NCBI GenBank assembly: GCA_033964015.1
Contig: CM066917.1
Location: 31,199,951 to 31,263,950, forward strand
Reading direction: 5' to 3'
DNA length: 64,000 bases
From: Scolanthus callimorphus
Taxonomy: Eukaryota > Cnidaria > Anthozoa > Actiniaria > Edwardsiidae
Made by a program: the position numbers and the translations under genes. Shown here piece by piece: positions 48,246 through 61,100 of this stretch. The notes under the pieces are model-generated. The model had not been told where the DNA came from, did no database searches, and saw nothing but the letters and a program-made list of their open reading frames with translations. Positions within the stretch are counted from its first letter, which is position 1, and the number at the start of each line of letters is the position of its first letter.

Positions 48246-51200
48246 GTAGGTGAAGCTGATAGCCATACTTTCTGAACAGTTGAATCCAAACCACGCAGTT
48301 TACACCGAAATGGGCCATAAAAAAGACCTCTTGAACCGTCTCTTTTGGGACTTTGTTGTTTTGAAATTTTATTTATTCGTAGTTAGTTAAAAAAAAAGAA
48401 GAGGTTGCAATCACGATCTTGCAAATATTCCAACAATGATTTATCATAATTATTATTCGGCGTGGGAACGTATTTTTCCCAAGCTTTGATTCATCATGTA
48501 AGCTTAAAGAAGACTCTAGCTTAAGGAATCTTCTAAGTTACTGTTTTTGTCGTTGTGCTTTTAATAACTAAAACTCAAATATACCTTGACGCTGTATTTT
48601 AGAAATTTCGGGCCATTTTTTCGTCCAGGAAGCGTCAAGAAATCGAGAGTTTAACGAGTCGAGTGGCCCGGTAGCTGTTTTTTTCGAGGGGGCTATATTG
48701 ACCCGAGTTGGCCGGATTAAAACTAGGCTCTCCTCGTACGACCACATCGAAGCAGGACAAATATTTGGTGTTTCTCAACTCTGAACATTTATCTTAAAGT
48801 ACTAGCCGATTACGATGCCAAATATTTGCCGGATGCTTGCTGGAACGGCGAGAAAAGTACGCGAAGAGTAAACAACTTGTATTCATCAAACTCTCTTTGC
48901 CTCATTGAATTATCAACGTTACGAAAAGCGTCGTAATCGGAGAAGAAACACAACAGCTTCATTCTATCGTTTGCCTAGAGAGCCAACAACAGTTTGTTTC
49001 TTAGGAAGTGCTTCTCGTACGAGCTGAAAATAGTTTATTCGCGCAAAAACTGAATGCTTCTCGAACAGCATGCTTTCATGATCCAATTCACAAAGCTCTC
49101 TGTGTAACCAAGCGGGGTAAATATACCTTGGAGTTTCCAGGAAGAAACTTCCTAACAAAAGAGTTTGTCTTTAGCACAGTTAGGACATTGACTGGCCCAT
49201 GACTCATCATAGTATAGGGAGACTACCTCTGCTAACTATGTTCTCGTAAAATTGTATGAGCCTTCTTGTCTGATAAAAGTTTGTCGTGCAAAATTCGTAC
49301 AACTCTGGGCCATTAGTGAAGTAGTGAAGTAAAATCAAGAGTTCTTGATTGCGCCAACAAAAATTGCTTTTTTAGGGTTGATTTTGGTAACGAAAGTCTA
49401 TTCAACAGTGTCTGAGATCAAATAATTTAGTGTGAGTATCGAATCTAGAATTCCATAGTAATCCGAACGACCAGAAAGGATTAAGACAGATACGCATTGT
49501 ACTCGCATAAAAAATTGTCGACTCCCACGCCTTCTCCCTGTTTTCGAGAAAGCACTGCTGTGAAGATTCGTAGCTACTTGTCCTATTTCGTATGTTAAGC
49601 CGATAAAAAATGTTCTTTTACAAAACCTCTGCATCTAGAACTGGTACTACAGCAACATGTAGTCCAATGTGTTTTTCTTCCTAATGAAAACTTTGACTTT
49701 GAAATATATGCACGGGCAGAAATGTAATTATAATTGTCGAACTTATTTTTCGACGTCCTGAAGATGTTGCCAGAAAAGAACAATGGAATTTAGGGCAGTT
49801 GCGCATAAAACTAGTGCGAAGTGTGTTTTCTTTATTAGTTCTTTAAAATGAACTGGATTTAGGAACTGTTTGAAGAAAACGCTAATTACAGTTTACAGTA
49901 AAAAAAAAATATTGCATATATTATTTTCCGCTGTTTTACAGAAATGCGTAACGCAAAATGAGAAATGCTTTTATGCTGGTGTTTATTTTTAGTTTTATCA
50001 TTATAAAAAGAAAACCACAATAAATGAAAACTAAATCAGTCGGACAGAATGGGATATAAAAACAAAATGCGGTTGCTTAATTAACAGTTTTGCAAAGTAT
50101 ACAAAATAATACCTTTGAATTTGGGTAAAAATATATATTATGCGTTAGCTAGATTTATAAAATTCCGTGTAGTTTTTAGTTTGTTGTGATCATCACCGAC
50201 GTTACATGATTTGCTTTGGTTACTGCTTACCCCGTTGCAAAAATAACGAAAAACAAGAGCTTAAAAAGTCAAGTTGTTTCACGAAGTTGCCATAGAAACC
50301 ATCTAATATTTACAATCACTTTGTTCATGAGCTTACACAACAATAGCACCTCGTATATGTTATTCTTCTATTTTTAATCTCGGTTTTGTGCACACTTATT
50401 TGTGACGTCAAACAAGAATTTGCGCAACGCATTTTGCTGCATCAGGATTCTGGAATAAAGGTTGCAAATTTATCAGTTCTTTTCGAACTTCTTTGCTTGA
50501 GTTTTCTTTTTCTTCAACTTCTATATTCATTCCCTGGTTCATACTAACTATGCCTGGTTTAAATTACGCACACGTTTAATTTACGCACTTTTATTTCGAA
50601 ATGATAAAAGGGCTGCTTTCCTTTTGTTGGTACCACTTTCCTAATCAGTGAATTATAACGATTCTACAGACCGAAAAGTCCTGCTACGAATGCATCCGAA
50701 AACAGTAAACGCTAGAAGTATACGGGATGGCTTTGTTAAACCATAGTCTCTACCAACTATTGTTGAACCAAGCCAACGTAACGGCTGTATAAACATCGAT
50801 ATTTTTTCGCCTTGCTGTTACGCCACTGAAACCTTGTGAACCAATCAGATTCTTATCCGTCTTATCGCCTGGTGCAGTCGGTCGAGTGTATTAGCAAAAC
50901 ATGGCAGGAATCTGATTGGTTCATGTAGTGTGCACTTCACTGCACATTTCATCTGGTCTGGCACCCCGCTGGACATGGTGTTGAGTCCAGGAAAATGAAT
51001 GCGTTAGACTCCCGCCAACATTTTTATCATAAAACTCACATATTGGTGTGAATAAAATCAGCTCTGAGCTATTCTGTAGATAGATGTAAAACCTAGATTT
51101 AGCTGGTGTTTTTCGAAGTGTCTATATGTCCGGCTGCCGGTAAAACAACAGCACACAAAATCGTTGTTTTCAACTTGAAAAAAAAACGCACGAAATAATC

Positions 51201-54200
51201 CATATTTATTTGTTGGTCAGGTTAGGTTAAGGGTTAGGAAAGGTTTAGCTCTAAAAAGAATAAGTTGTTTCGACTGCCAGTCAAATAGTCAATGGAAAAC
51301 AATAGAAAACTGCCGGTCATTTAGCAACAGCGTTCGTTAAAACTACGTTTTAGAAAAGAAAATTTGTTGGCCGTGATTGCCGAAACTTCCGGCAAAACAC
51401 TAACGGTTTTTCATAAGAATAACAGCAGCTATCGGCTGCTTTTCACGGTTCAACTACCATTAACAGCATACCATCATTTGCCACAAAAAGCCACATCATT
51501 TGCCACAAAAAGCCACATCATTTGCCACAAAAAAGCACCAGTTCCCTGCCTACCTTTGATACCGGAGTCCAGAACCATTCACCACTGAGTGAGTGAAGCT
51601 TCTCTGGTATCCAGGGTATTCTCTGGTTCATGTATACCATTATTTCCCATACTAGCGTGAATGTGGTCCTCGAAATCAACTAGACGAATTTGAACGTCCA
51701 TTCAATCACCTTTACTTCCAATGACACCAATCTTCTTTGCCTTATAATATAGAAAAGAAAAGGAAACTAAGAATAATTCGGACTTTTTCTCTCTTCAGGG
51801 CCAACAGGGTGGATGTCCACCTGAATTTCAAGACTGCGTGGAAATTGTGCGTGGTCACAAAACCTGCAAAAAACTGCATGAACTCTGCCCGATGTTTGTA
51901 AACAACCAAGCAAATATTTCTCAGTTCATTAGCCAACTTAACCAGGAAAAGGGATGTCAGGGGGGACATTTTTACTGTCCTATGACTAGTATGTGCCAAC
52001 CTGTTAACTCGAGTTGTGACCTGGACACCAAGATCGCGCGACATTACAACATGTTTACCAAGCCTTGGCAGCAAAACTGCACCAATGGAGGTGAAGGGTT
52101 CTGTGAGGCGACAATGGGTTGCCAGGCAGTAAACAGTAGCTGTTCCATGCGTTATCTGTATGACTGGAAAATTGCTGGAAATATGAGTGTCTCTCCCAGT
52201 GGAGCTGCCTGTCCAGTAAACCAGACCTATTGTCTGTCAAGTAAAAGCTGTGCTGGTGGTAACATGACTTGTGAGATTCCTGGCTTGAATGCCACGATGA
52301 TGAACTCTCTGTGTTCAGACCAACCTGGAACAAAGTTTTGCACGAAGTCATTTAGTTGTATTGCTAACAATGCCACGTGCAATCCATTCCCTGGACTAAA
52401 TATTCCTGCGAATGCTTCAGATCCTGGGGCAGGTAAGAAAACTATGATTTGTATGCCTAAAGGGTCCATAAGAGCTGTAATCTTGTATATAATAAGTGTT
52501 GTTATCAACAGAGTCAGAAAAGTGTCTAGTGTTATACACCTATTTTAATCGTGTGGTTCCAGAAAATATCAGTATTTGTATGGAAAAAATCAAGTAAATC
52601 GACCCCCTCACCCCTCTGGAATTTCCAATCCCTTCCATGGGGGAAGGGGGATGGATAATGGTGACTAAATTTGCGGGTTTGGCGACCAAAATTTTAGAGA
52701 TAGTCGCCAAATGGCACCCCATCTTTCTAAGTTCGGTGTAATCCATGCTTACATAGTGACTAAAATTAATATCGCTTTTGGCAACTAAAATGTTTTGAAT
52801 TGGTCGCCAATGGCGCCTAGCGAAAAAAGTTAATGTCGGGCCCTGTATCTTATAACTATACTTTTTAACCACATGCATCACTTAGCACAGATAATCATTA
52901 TATAAACATTATTATTAATTATTATTGTTATTTTTTTTATGACAGGATGGCTAAGCTTGTGCAAAATGAGACAAGAAGCTTGTGCTGTGCGACTTAGAGG
53001 TGTGGCCAAGTGTCTTCCACATGTCCAACATTGCTGGCAGTCCAGCGGTAATCAGCCCAACAACACAAATAACACTGGTCCAGCCCCAAACCCTGGTAAT
53101 CAGCCCAACAACACAAATAACACTGGTCCAGCCCCTAACCCTGGCCCTAATCAACCTACATGCCAAGCAAATGAGACTTACTGTGAAGGGGAGAGACGGT
53201 GCAAGCTTAACGGAACTATCTGCTGCCCTCAAAACACTTGGCATTGCAACACGACAATGCACAACAGGACGTGAGTTTTAAAAGTTGTTAACTCTGTTCG
53301 TATCTTCTCCTAACGATATCAGCGCAATGTCATGCACATAGATGATGAGAATGTGTGGTTCCAGAAATTATCCATACCCCCCCTACGGAAAGGCATTGGA
53401 AATTCCGGAGGGGTGGGGGGTCAATTTACCTGATCATTTCCACACAAATACTGTAATTTTCCTTGGAAATTCCAGAGGGGTGGGGGGGGGGGGTCACTTT
53501 CCAACACCCTTCCGTGGAGGGGGTATGGATATTTTCTGGAACCACACAATAGCGAATCATACCAGTGAAAATGAAGTGTGCTAAAAATATGAATGAAATA
53601 ATGTAACTTGCCAGATGTCAAACTTTTGCTGCGTCGAATCTAATTGATAGAGATTGCATTTGCAGCTTCTAGGACACTTCGTCTAGTGCAAAAGGTAAAT
53701 ATAGATGAGTCATAGCAGAACAAAAAGGGATGTATAGTTTTGTTTTTCTTGTTTATTCTTCCTTTTGCTGTGGATTCGATGCGGCAAAAGATCGTGAAAC
53801 AGGCCTTAGTCTTAGGGACTGTTCGTTAATTACGTCGCAGGGGGGGCTGGTGGTTTTATAGGGGGGGGATAAATTTTGCAGAACGTTGAAAAATTGGGGG
53901 TAAATTTTTAGAACATGCAAAACTTTTGGGGGTGCATTTCAGTGTCATGCAAATTTTCAACAGACTAGGATTGAGATTGAGTGCAAATTGCGTGAAACAC
54001 AGAGCACTCCGGAGTGCCCTGGGCCAACTAAAGATTTCCTACTAAAGATTTCTGTCGAACTTCTCCTCTCTTTTGTTGCCAGTTTAGAGCTTGTTCTACC
54101 CGTACATCCTCTTCAACAATCATACTTAGTTAGACGCCATTTTGATACTAGCTTACTAGCTAATGTATCAGTCAATTCCAGCGGTGACCATGCCCCCCCC

Positions 54201-55121
54201 GGGCATTTGGTCATTTCTAAAAATAAAACTGAAAATTCCCTGCCCCCGGGCTAGCAAAAATGCAGAATACCCCACGGCGGGGAACACAAAAAGTGAAAAA
54301 TTGCCCCACCCCCGGGACGAGAAAAAGACGGTAACTCTGCGTGACAAAGGTTCACAACAAAAACTTCAACTCCATTCATACTGTCCGAGCATTTGCAATT
54401 CGTTTTTTTTAATGTACTTTAGTTTTCTCGTCTTTGAACGAGTTCTCATTTCACTGAAAGTGAGACAAAATAGAAATAAAGAAGTGACATTCCTAGGCCA
54501 TTCGCGGTTGTAGCCATTTAGCTGCATCTCTCAATGCGAAATTTACCTTTATTCTATTTGCAGAGCAACTATTTCGCAGTTATGTTAATTGACTTTTTGC
54601 GGAATTGGAACTCTGTTTATAGTGTCAATTCATTTTTACGTTTTTCCACTGAGACGAAATTGCGAAATCTGTTTCTTCTCTATAGAAGACGGCGTTAACT
54701 GTGAAATGTGCAAATGTGTCAGTCTCCAAACGTGGTGTATACGGGCCATGCTCTGCATTATATCTTATGTGGCGTTATTTTCTGTAACTGGGTTGTAGTT
54801 CGCAAAACCCGACACGCTTGAGATGAGAAAACCAAAATGCCCCACCCCCCTCCCCCGAGGAAAAATAATTCCCGACCCCGGGGCCAGCAAAATTATCAAA
54901 ATTCCCCACCCCAGGGAAGGCACTGGTGTGCAAATGCCCCACGGTGTCCCGGGGGGGGGGGGGGGGGGAATGGTCACCGCTAGAATTGACTGATACATAA
55001 GTCTAATAGTGTGCAGGGGGACTGGGGAAATAGCCGTTTTTCGAAGGGGATAGAAATTGAAACTACGTTTTTTGAACGGGGGTAAGTTTTCACAAAACCT
55101 ACGAGCAGAAAAAAACACCAG

Positions 55122-55194
<73 letters not shown>

Positions 55195-58100
55195 TGCAAC
55201 GTAATTAACGAAAACAGTCCCTTAGAATCCACTGTAATCAACCTTTTCGAATAGCAAGACAAAATCGATCGAAAAGTGTCATTTTATCAATTTACTTACC
55301 ATATTTGGAAGCCTACGACTTTTTCATGCCTATTTCCCCAAAAATATCCTCATAATCTATAAGAACATACAGAAATTTGTGAAGAGGGATTTGTTTTTAC
55401 CGGCAAGGGATGCCGCCATGTTTTGTCTCGGCCAAAGAGCCTAGAACGAGAGTATTGCGAAATACCACAGGTAGTCCTGATAGGCAGAACCAAGAAAACG
55501 ACAACCAACACTTTCATTATGCTTTTTCCAGGTGTATCCCGATGCACGAAGGTTGTCCTTATCAATATCCCGGTCCGCCGTGCCCTGCTGCGCCTAATAA
55601 CACGAACTCACCCAATAACAACTCCTCCCAGTCTCCAAACAAGTGTGACGACTTAACCAGAAACGACAACATCTGCGCCAGACGCTTCTCAGTCTGCCAA
55701 GCGCTAAATAATGCCACCGCTTTTGTAAACGCCACAAATGCAGCCAACCAAGCCCTGTGCCCAAATGGAGGAGACAAGTTCTGTCCATTGAGTGGAAGCT
55801 GTATTCCTTCTGGGAATAACTGTACGCTATAAACACGCCAAATGCTGACTATGCGAATACGACAGAAGCTTTCTGGAACAACGGATCTTGTCAGGCTGAG
55901 AATCGATTCTGCGCCCAGACCATGAAGTGTCAACACAAGAACTCGACCTGTAGCGCTAAGACGATCTATGAGTGGTTCCTGCAGTATTCCTCTAATACTT
56001 CTTACAAGCTCGACGGGGGATCCTGCTCTGCGGGAGACGCGTTTTGCTTTGCGAACCTGAATTGTATTTCAAGTAACCAGACATGCGAAGTCATGACTCC
56101 AGGAAATCTGTCAATCTGTGGTCAGGGCAACAAGTTGTGTAATCACAAGACAAGATGTATCCCTGTGAATGAAAGTTGTGATCCATTCCCTTCTCTTAAC
56201 TACACTGGACTAAATGACCAGGAAACAGGTAATTCATTGAGCGAAACCAATAAAAATGGAGCTGAAAGCTATCAATTTCAACTTAATTTTAAGCCTTAAG
56301 GCTGAGTTTTCCATAGAGTCTTATCTGTCGTATCAACCAACGGTGAAACAAAAGAATAACTCCAATTTCCATTGTTTCACGGTCGACTGATGCGACAGAT
56401 ACGACAGATAAGACTATATAGAAACCAGGCCTTAGCAAGGGATGGGCAAGGGATGGCTTAGAAATGGAAAATATGGGAAACTTGTCATCCTGTTTATTCT
56501 ATCTTAGCCTGTAGCCTTCTGCATAGGCATCCCAGCCTTGCTTTTGTTTGGATTCCATGGTGTGGTTTTGACCTTCCTGTGTGGTGATCGAAGGAGTCAC
56601 TACAGGAATCCAAGATGTCTGAGGGGCATTGTAAATAAAGTGCTTGCCTTTCAAAACTCCATAATTGGATTGACAAATAACTACTTGGCTCAGGCAGTTG
56701 CTGGGTGTTTTTATTGTGGAAAACCTGCATCCTGTCCTTTTACTGATCAGCAGGTGCCTTGAATTTTGAGGAGCCCATGGTTTCAGGGCAAATCAGCAAG
56801 CCGGATGTTTGCTGGATGAGGGGATTAGCTGGGTTTCTGCAATCTAAAAACATCAACAACGGCATGCAAGCAGGCTTACTTGGCATTACTTTGTTAAATT
56901 TTCAGGCTGGTTGATCGCTTGTCAGCTGTCCCCATACACGTGCCAACGCCGCTTGTATGCTTTGACAAAGTGTTCTGGTAATCAAGGAAACAGTGGGAAC
57001 AACACTAATCAGCAAGGCCCACAACAGCAACCTTGTCAACAGAGCACCCTTACAGGATATAATTGCGCTCAGGGATACTCCTGGTGTAACCAGTCTAATC
57101 GGTAAATATTTAATCTATTCAACTCGTGTTTTGTATTGCTTGATTTAAGTCAAGTTTTCCAGGCACTCATGCAGGTACTCTTTGTTGTGTCAATAAGTCA
57201 ATGGCAAGAAACCCAGACAAGCAATAAGAAATTGTTTATTGATGATGCATGAATACAGCTATATCTGCATGAATACTGCATGATACAATGCATGACCTAT
57301 TTCTATCTAGATGTATACGATCTGGAGTGGAACTATGCTGTGGAGCAGGAGAGGTTTACTGTAATACTAGTAGTAGGTAAGCATGGGGTATTTATTTTCT
57401 TTGCCAGTCATAAAAAAGCTAAAGTTTATCATGGAAACTACCAGCAGTAGGTGGTCTGCATTGGTGGTGACTGAACATGAACAAATATTATGTTCATGTC
57501 AAGAGAAATATGTTTTATGTATCATATAAACACCAATGAAATACCGGGTGATCTCCTGCGCAAAAACTTGATATCTTCACACATGAAGCTTACATGTTAT
57601 TTTCACATGTGAAAATATCACACTTACCTTTGCTCAATGCTCGATTTTTAAAGTGCTACTCAAGGCTGAAATTTTAATGGCTTATTTTATTGCACATTCA
57701 AAATAAGGAAGAATGTCGTTTATTTCGCGTTCATAGCTCTTTTGGTTTCAGAGATATTGAAGATTTTTACTTATGCAAATTAGCAAAAAATGACGTCACA
57801 ACAAGACAAGGGCAAAAGAGGCCAACAATATTTTATGTATAATTCTGTTTGAGATAGTTAGATTCACTTAAAACTTGGTAATTACAAAGAAGGACCAAAA
57901 CCACAACTCTGGCTTGTTTATTACTGTTTCCATGGTAACACTTTTGACACTAGGGCTGTCTGTTTAAAAAATAGGAAAAATCTGAAACTTATTCACCTAC
58001 AAGTGAAGTACTACAATACTTTGCCAAAATACTCTGGGTTGTGTCGACAAACAAATCAGGAAGTTTCGAAGCCTTTTACAACTTAGGGAATATTTCACAG

Positions 58101-61100
58101 ATTTTACCTATTTTTCCAGGAATCACTTCTATAGCCAAACGTGTTACCAAACGTGTTACGTGCTAATTTGCATAAGTAAAAATTTTGAATATCTCTGTAT
58201 TAACCAAAAGAGCTATATGAATGCGAAATAAGCGACATTCTTCCTTATTTTGAATGTGCAATCAAATAAATCATTAAAATTTCAGCCTTTAGTAGCACTT
58301 TAAGCTTAGCTCAAATAAATTAAATTAGAATTTGGTATTTCATTGATGTTTATATAATAAACAGAACATTACATGACTGCTTGGAGATACAAATTTTATC
58401 TTCTCGTGGGCTCACTCGTGAGATAAATTTTCAACACTCGAAGATAAAATTTGTATCTCCAAGCGGTCATGTAATATCCTCTATGTATTTTATATACTAC
58501 ATGCACTAATCAATAAAAAAAACACCCCTGTATGTTCCTGAAGAAGAAGTAGTGTTAACCCTGGGTAAAATTCTCCAGGACCATAGGGTGGGGTTTTAGT
58601 GCATCAGCCAGGAAGGGCTGAAGGTTTGCTAGGGTCAATGGTGCAAAACCTTGACAGATGCATGAATACAACATGTGAGTACAGCTATATCTGCATGAAT
58701 ACTGCATGATACAATGCATGACCTATTTCTATCTAGATGTATACGATCTGGAGTGGAGCTATGCTGTGGAGCAGGAGAGGTTTACTGTAATACTAGTAGT
58801 AGGTAAGCATGGGGTATTTATTTCTTTGCCAGTCATAGAAAAGCTAGTTTTTCATGAAAACTACCAGTAGGAGGTCTGCATTGGTGGTGACTACGATCAA
58901 ATAATATTCTGTTCAAGTCACGAGAAATATATTTTATGTATTTTATATACTACATGCACTAATCAATTTAAAAAGCACCCCTGTATGTTCCTGCAGAAGA
59001 GTGGAGTTAACCCTGGGTAATATTTTTCTTTTGCGGCGGGTCTCATTTGCAGGTCGCAGGTCGCAGGTCGCAGGTCGCAGTCCGAGATATAAAATATTTT
59101 TTACAAGTTTCCCGAGATCACGCAGACTCCTGTAGTGGTTCTACCATTTTCTTCGAGCTTATTCATGAAGCTGTATTCACGGACTGATAGAAACTTTTAC
59201 TAAACTGCATTTCACTTTCTTTTGAGCGAATTAACATTTGTCTTTGGGAATGGGAAAATTTACGCGCGAATATCAAATGTTGCTGATGTATGTATTTTAT
59301 GTGTTTATAAAAATTCAATTGCGAGATGTTTGATCTCTAAGATGCGGACTGTAGTTTTGGCAATGCAGTTTAGAACCATGAGTGGGTTTATCTTTATCTT
59401 AAAGATACTTAGAACTTGAGCGACAAATTAACGAAACTCTCTGAAACCCCCTGTTCTGTTCTCTTCGATCTTGAACTTCGGCGGGCTGAAGGCGAAAAAT
59501 GTAAGTAAGTACTGTATTTATTTTCACCCTAAGAGTTTCGTTTGTGCAGTACGTGATTGACAGTCTGTGAAACGGCCAATAGAAATGGAGCGATCCCACG
59601 ATAATTAGCATTACATAGCATATGTTTGCCAAAATAGAAGTAAAAGTTTTGTACCTTCGTAAAACACTCACAAAAATAGATACGATTATTAATTCGTCGC
59701 TCAGGTTCTAAGTATCTTTAAGATAAAGATAAACCCACTCATGGTTCTAAACTGCATTGCCAAAACTACAGTCCGCATCTTAGAGATCAAACATCTCGCA
59801 ATTGAATTTTTATAAACACATAAAATACATACATCAGCAACATATTGATATTCGCGCGTAAATTTTCCCGTTCCCAAAGACAAATGTTAATTCGCTCAAA
59901 AAAAAGTGAAATGCAGTTTAATAAAAGTTTCTATCAGTCCGTGAATACGGCTTCATGAATACGGCTCGAAGAAAATGGTAGAACCACTACAGGAGTCTGC
60001 GTGATCTCGGAAACTTGTAAAAAATATTTTATATCTCGGACTGCGACCTGCGACCTGCGACCTGCGACCTGCAAATGAGACCCGCCGTTTCTTTTGCCCA
60101 TTTATAAAAGCAATCCCCACCATTCCTCAGGACCATAGGGTGGGGGTTTAGTTGACTAAGCGCATGAGTCAGGAAGGGCTGAAGATTTGCTAGAGTCAAT
60201 GGTGCAAAATCCAGAAAAGCGATAATAAATCTTTTGATGATGCTTGAATACAAAATTGAGTACAGCTATCTGCATGAATATTGCATGATACAATGTATGA
60301 CCTATTTCTATCTAGATGTTTACGATCTGGAGTGGAACTATGCTGTGGAGCAGGAGAGGTTTACTGTAATACTAGTAGTAGGTAAGCATGGGGTATTTTA
60401 TTGATGTTTATTGATATAATTGCGCTCAGGGACACTCCTGGTGTAACCAGTCTAATCTGTAAATATTTAATCTATTCAACTCGTGTTTTGTATTGCTTGA
60501 TTTAAGTCAAGTTTTCCAGGCACTCATGCAGGTACTCTTGTGTCAATAAGTCAATGGCAAGAAACCCAGACAAGCAATAAGAAATTGTTTATTGATGATG
60601 CATGAATACAGCTATATCTGCATGAATACTGCATGATACAATGCATGACCTATTTCTATCTAGATGTTTACGATCTGGAGTGGAGCTATGCTGTGGAGCA
60701 GGAGAGGTTTACTGTAATACTAGTAGTAGGTAAGCATGGGGTAATTATTTTCTTGGCCAGTTATAGAAAAGCTAGTTTTTCAAGAAAACTACCAGTAGGA
60801 GGTCTGCATTGGTGGGGACTGAACATGATCAAATAATCTGTTCAAGTCAAGAGAAATATATTTTATGTATTTTATATACTACATGCACTAATCAATTTAA
60901 AAAAACACCCCTTGTTCCTGCAGAAGAGTGAAGTTAACCCTGGGTAATATTTTTCTTTTGCCCATTTATAAAAGCAATCCCCACCATTCCTCAGGACCAT
61001 AGGGTGGGGTTTTAGTTGACTAAGCGCATGAGTCAGGAAGGGCTGAAGATTTGCTAGAGTCAATGGTGCAAAATCCAGACAAAGCAATAATAAATCTTTT

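Larger units (their letters stand above)
53815..55221. mobile_element. PIF/Harbinger-type MITE, family B, copy 2, nested host
   Basis: The ends GGGACTGTTCGTTAATTACG and the complement ...AACAGTCCC lie between TTA duplications (53812-53814, 55222-55224). Same family as 1394-1897. It is 1,407 bp because a second element (54164-54997) has inserted. Near the right end is a run of 73 C (55122-55194). It lies in intron 4 of the large gene. Confidence 0.85.
57523..58497. mobile_element. Composite insertion between mini-exons 1 and 2
   Basis: Relative to the other duplicate units, this stretch is extra. It has outer ends ATATAAACACCAATGAAATA and GGTATTTCATTGATGTTTAT near 57532 and 58353. It also holds the TTAA element at 57652, and a fold-back at 58372-58480 (ACATTACATGACTGCTTGGA against GCGGTCATGTAAT). 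Confidence 0.65.

Noticed and set aside
54765..55262. 165-codon minus frame and its plus-strand poly-proline partner
   Set aside because: Produced by the 73-nt poly-C run and MITE ends.
55821..55880. Tiny intron using TGTACGC as donor to skip the stop in exon 5
   Set aside because: It would be only about 50 bp with a poor donor, and would delete residues that fit the repeat pattern; a frame-shifting indel is simpler.
59222..59883. Two similar frames on opposite strands, suggesting a duplicated gene
   Set aside because: They are the two arms of one MITE's terminal inverted repeat, read from each end.
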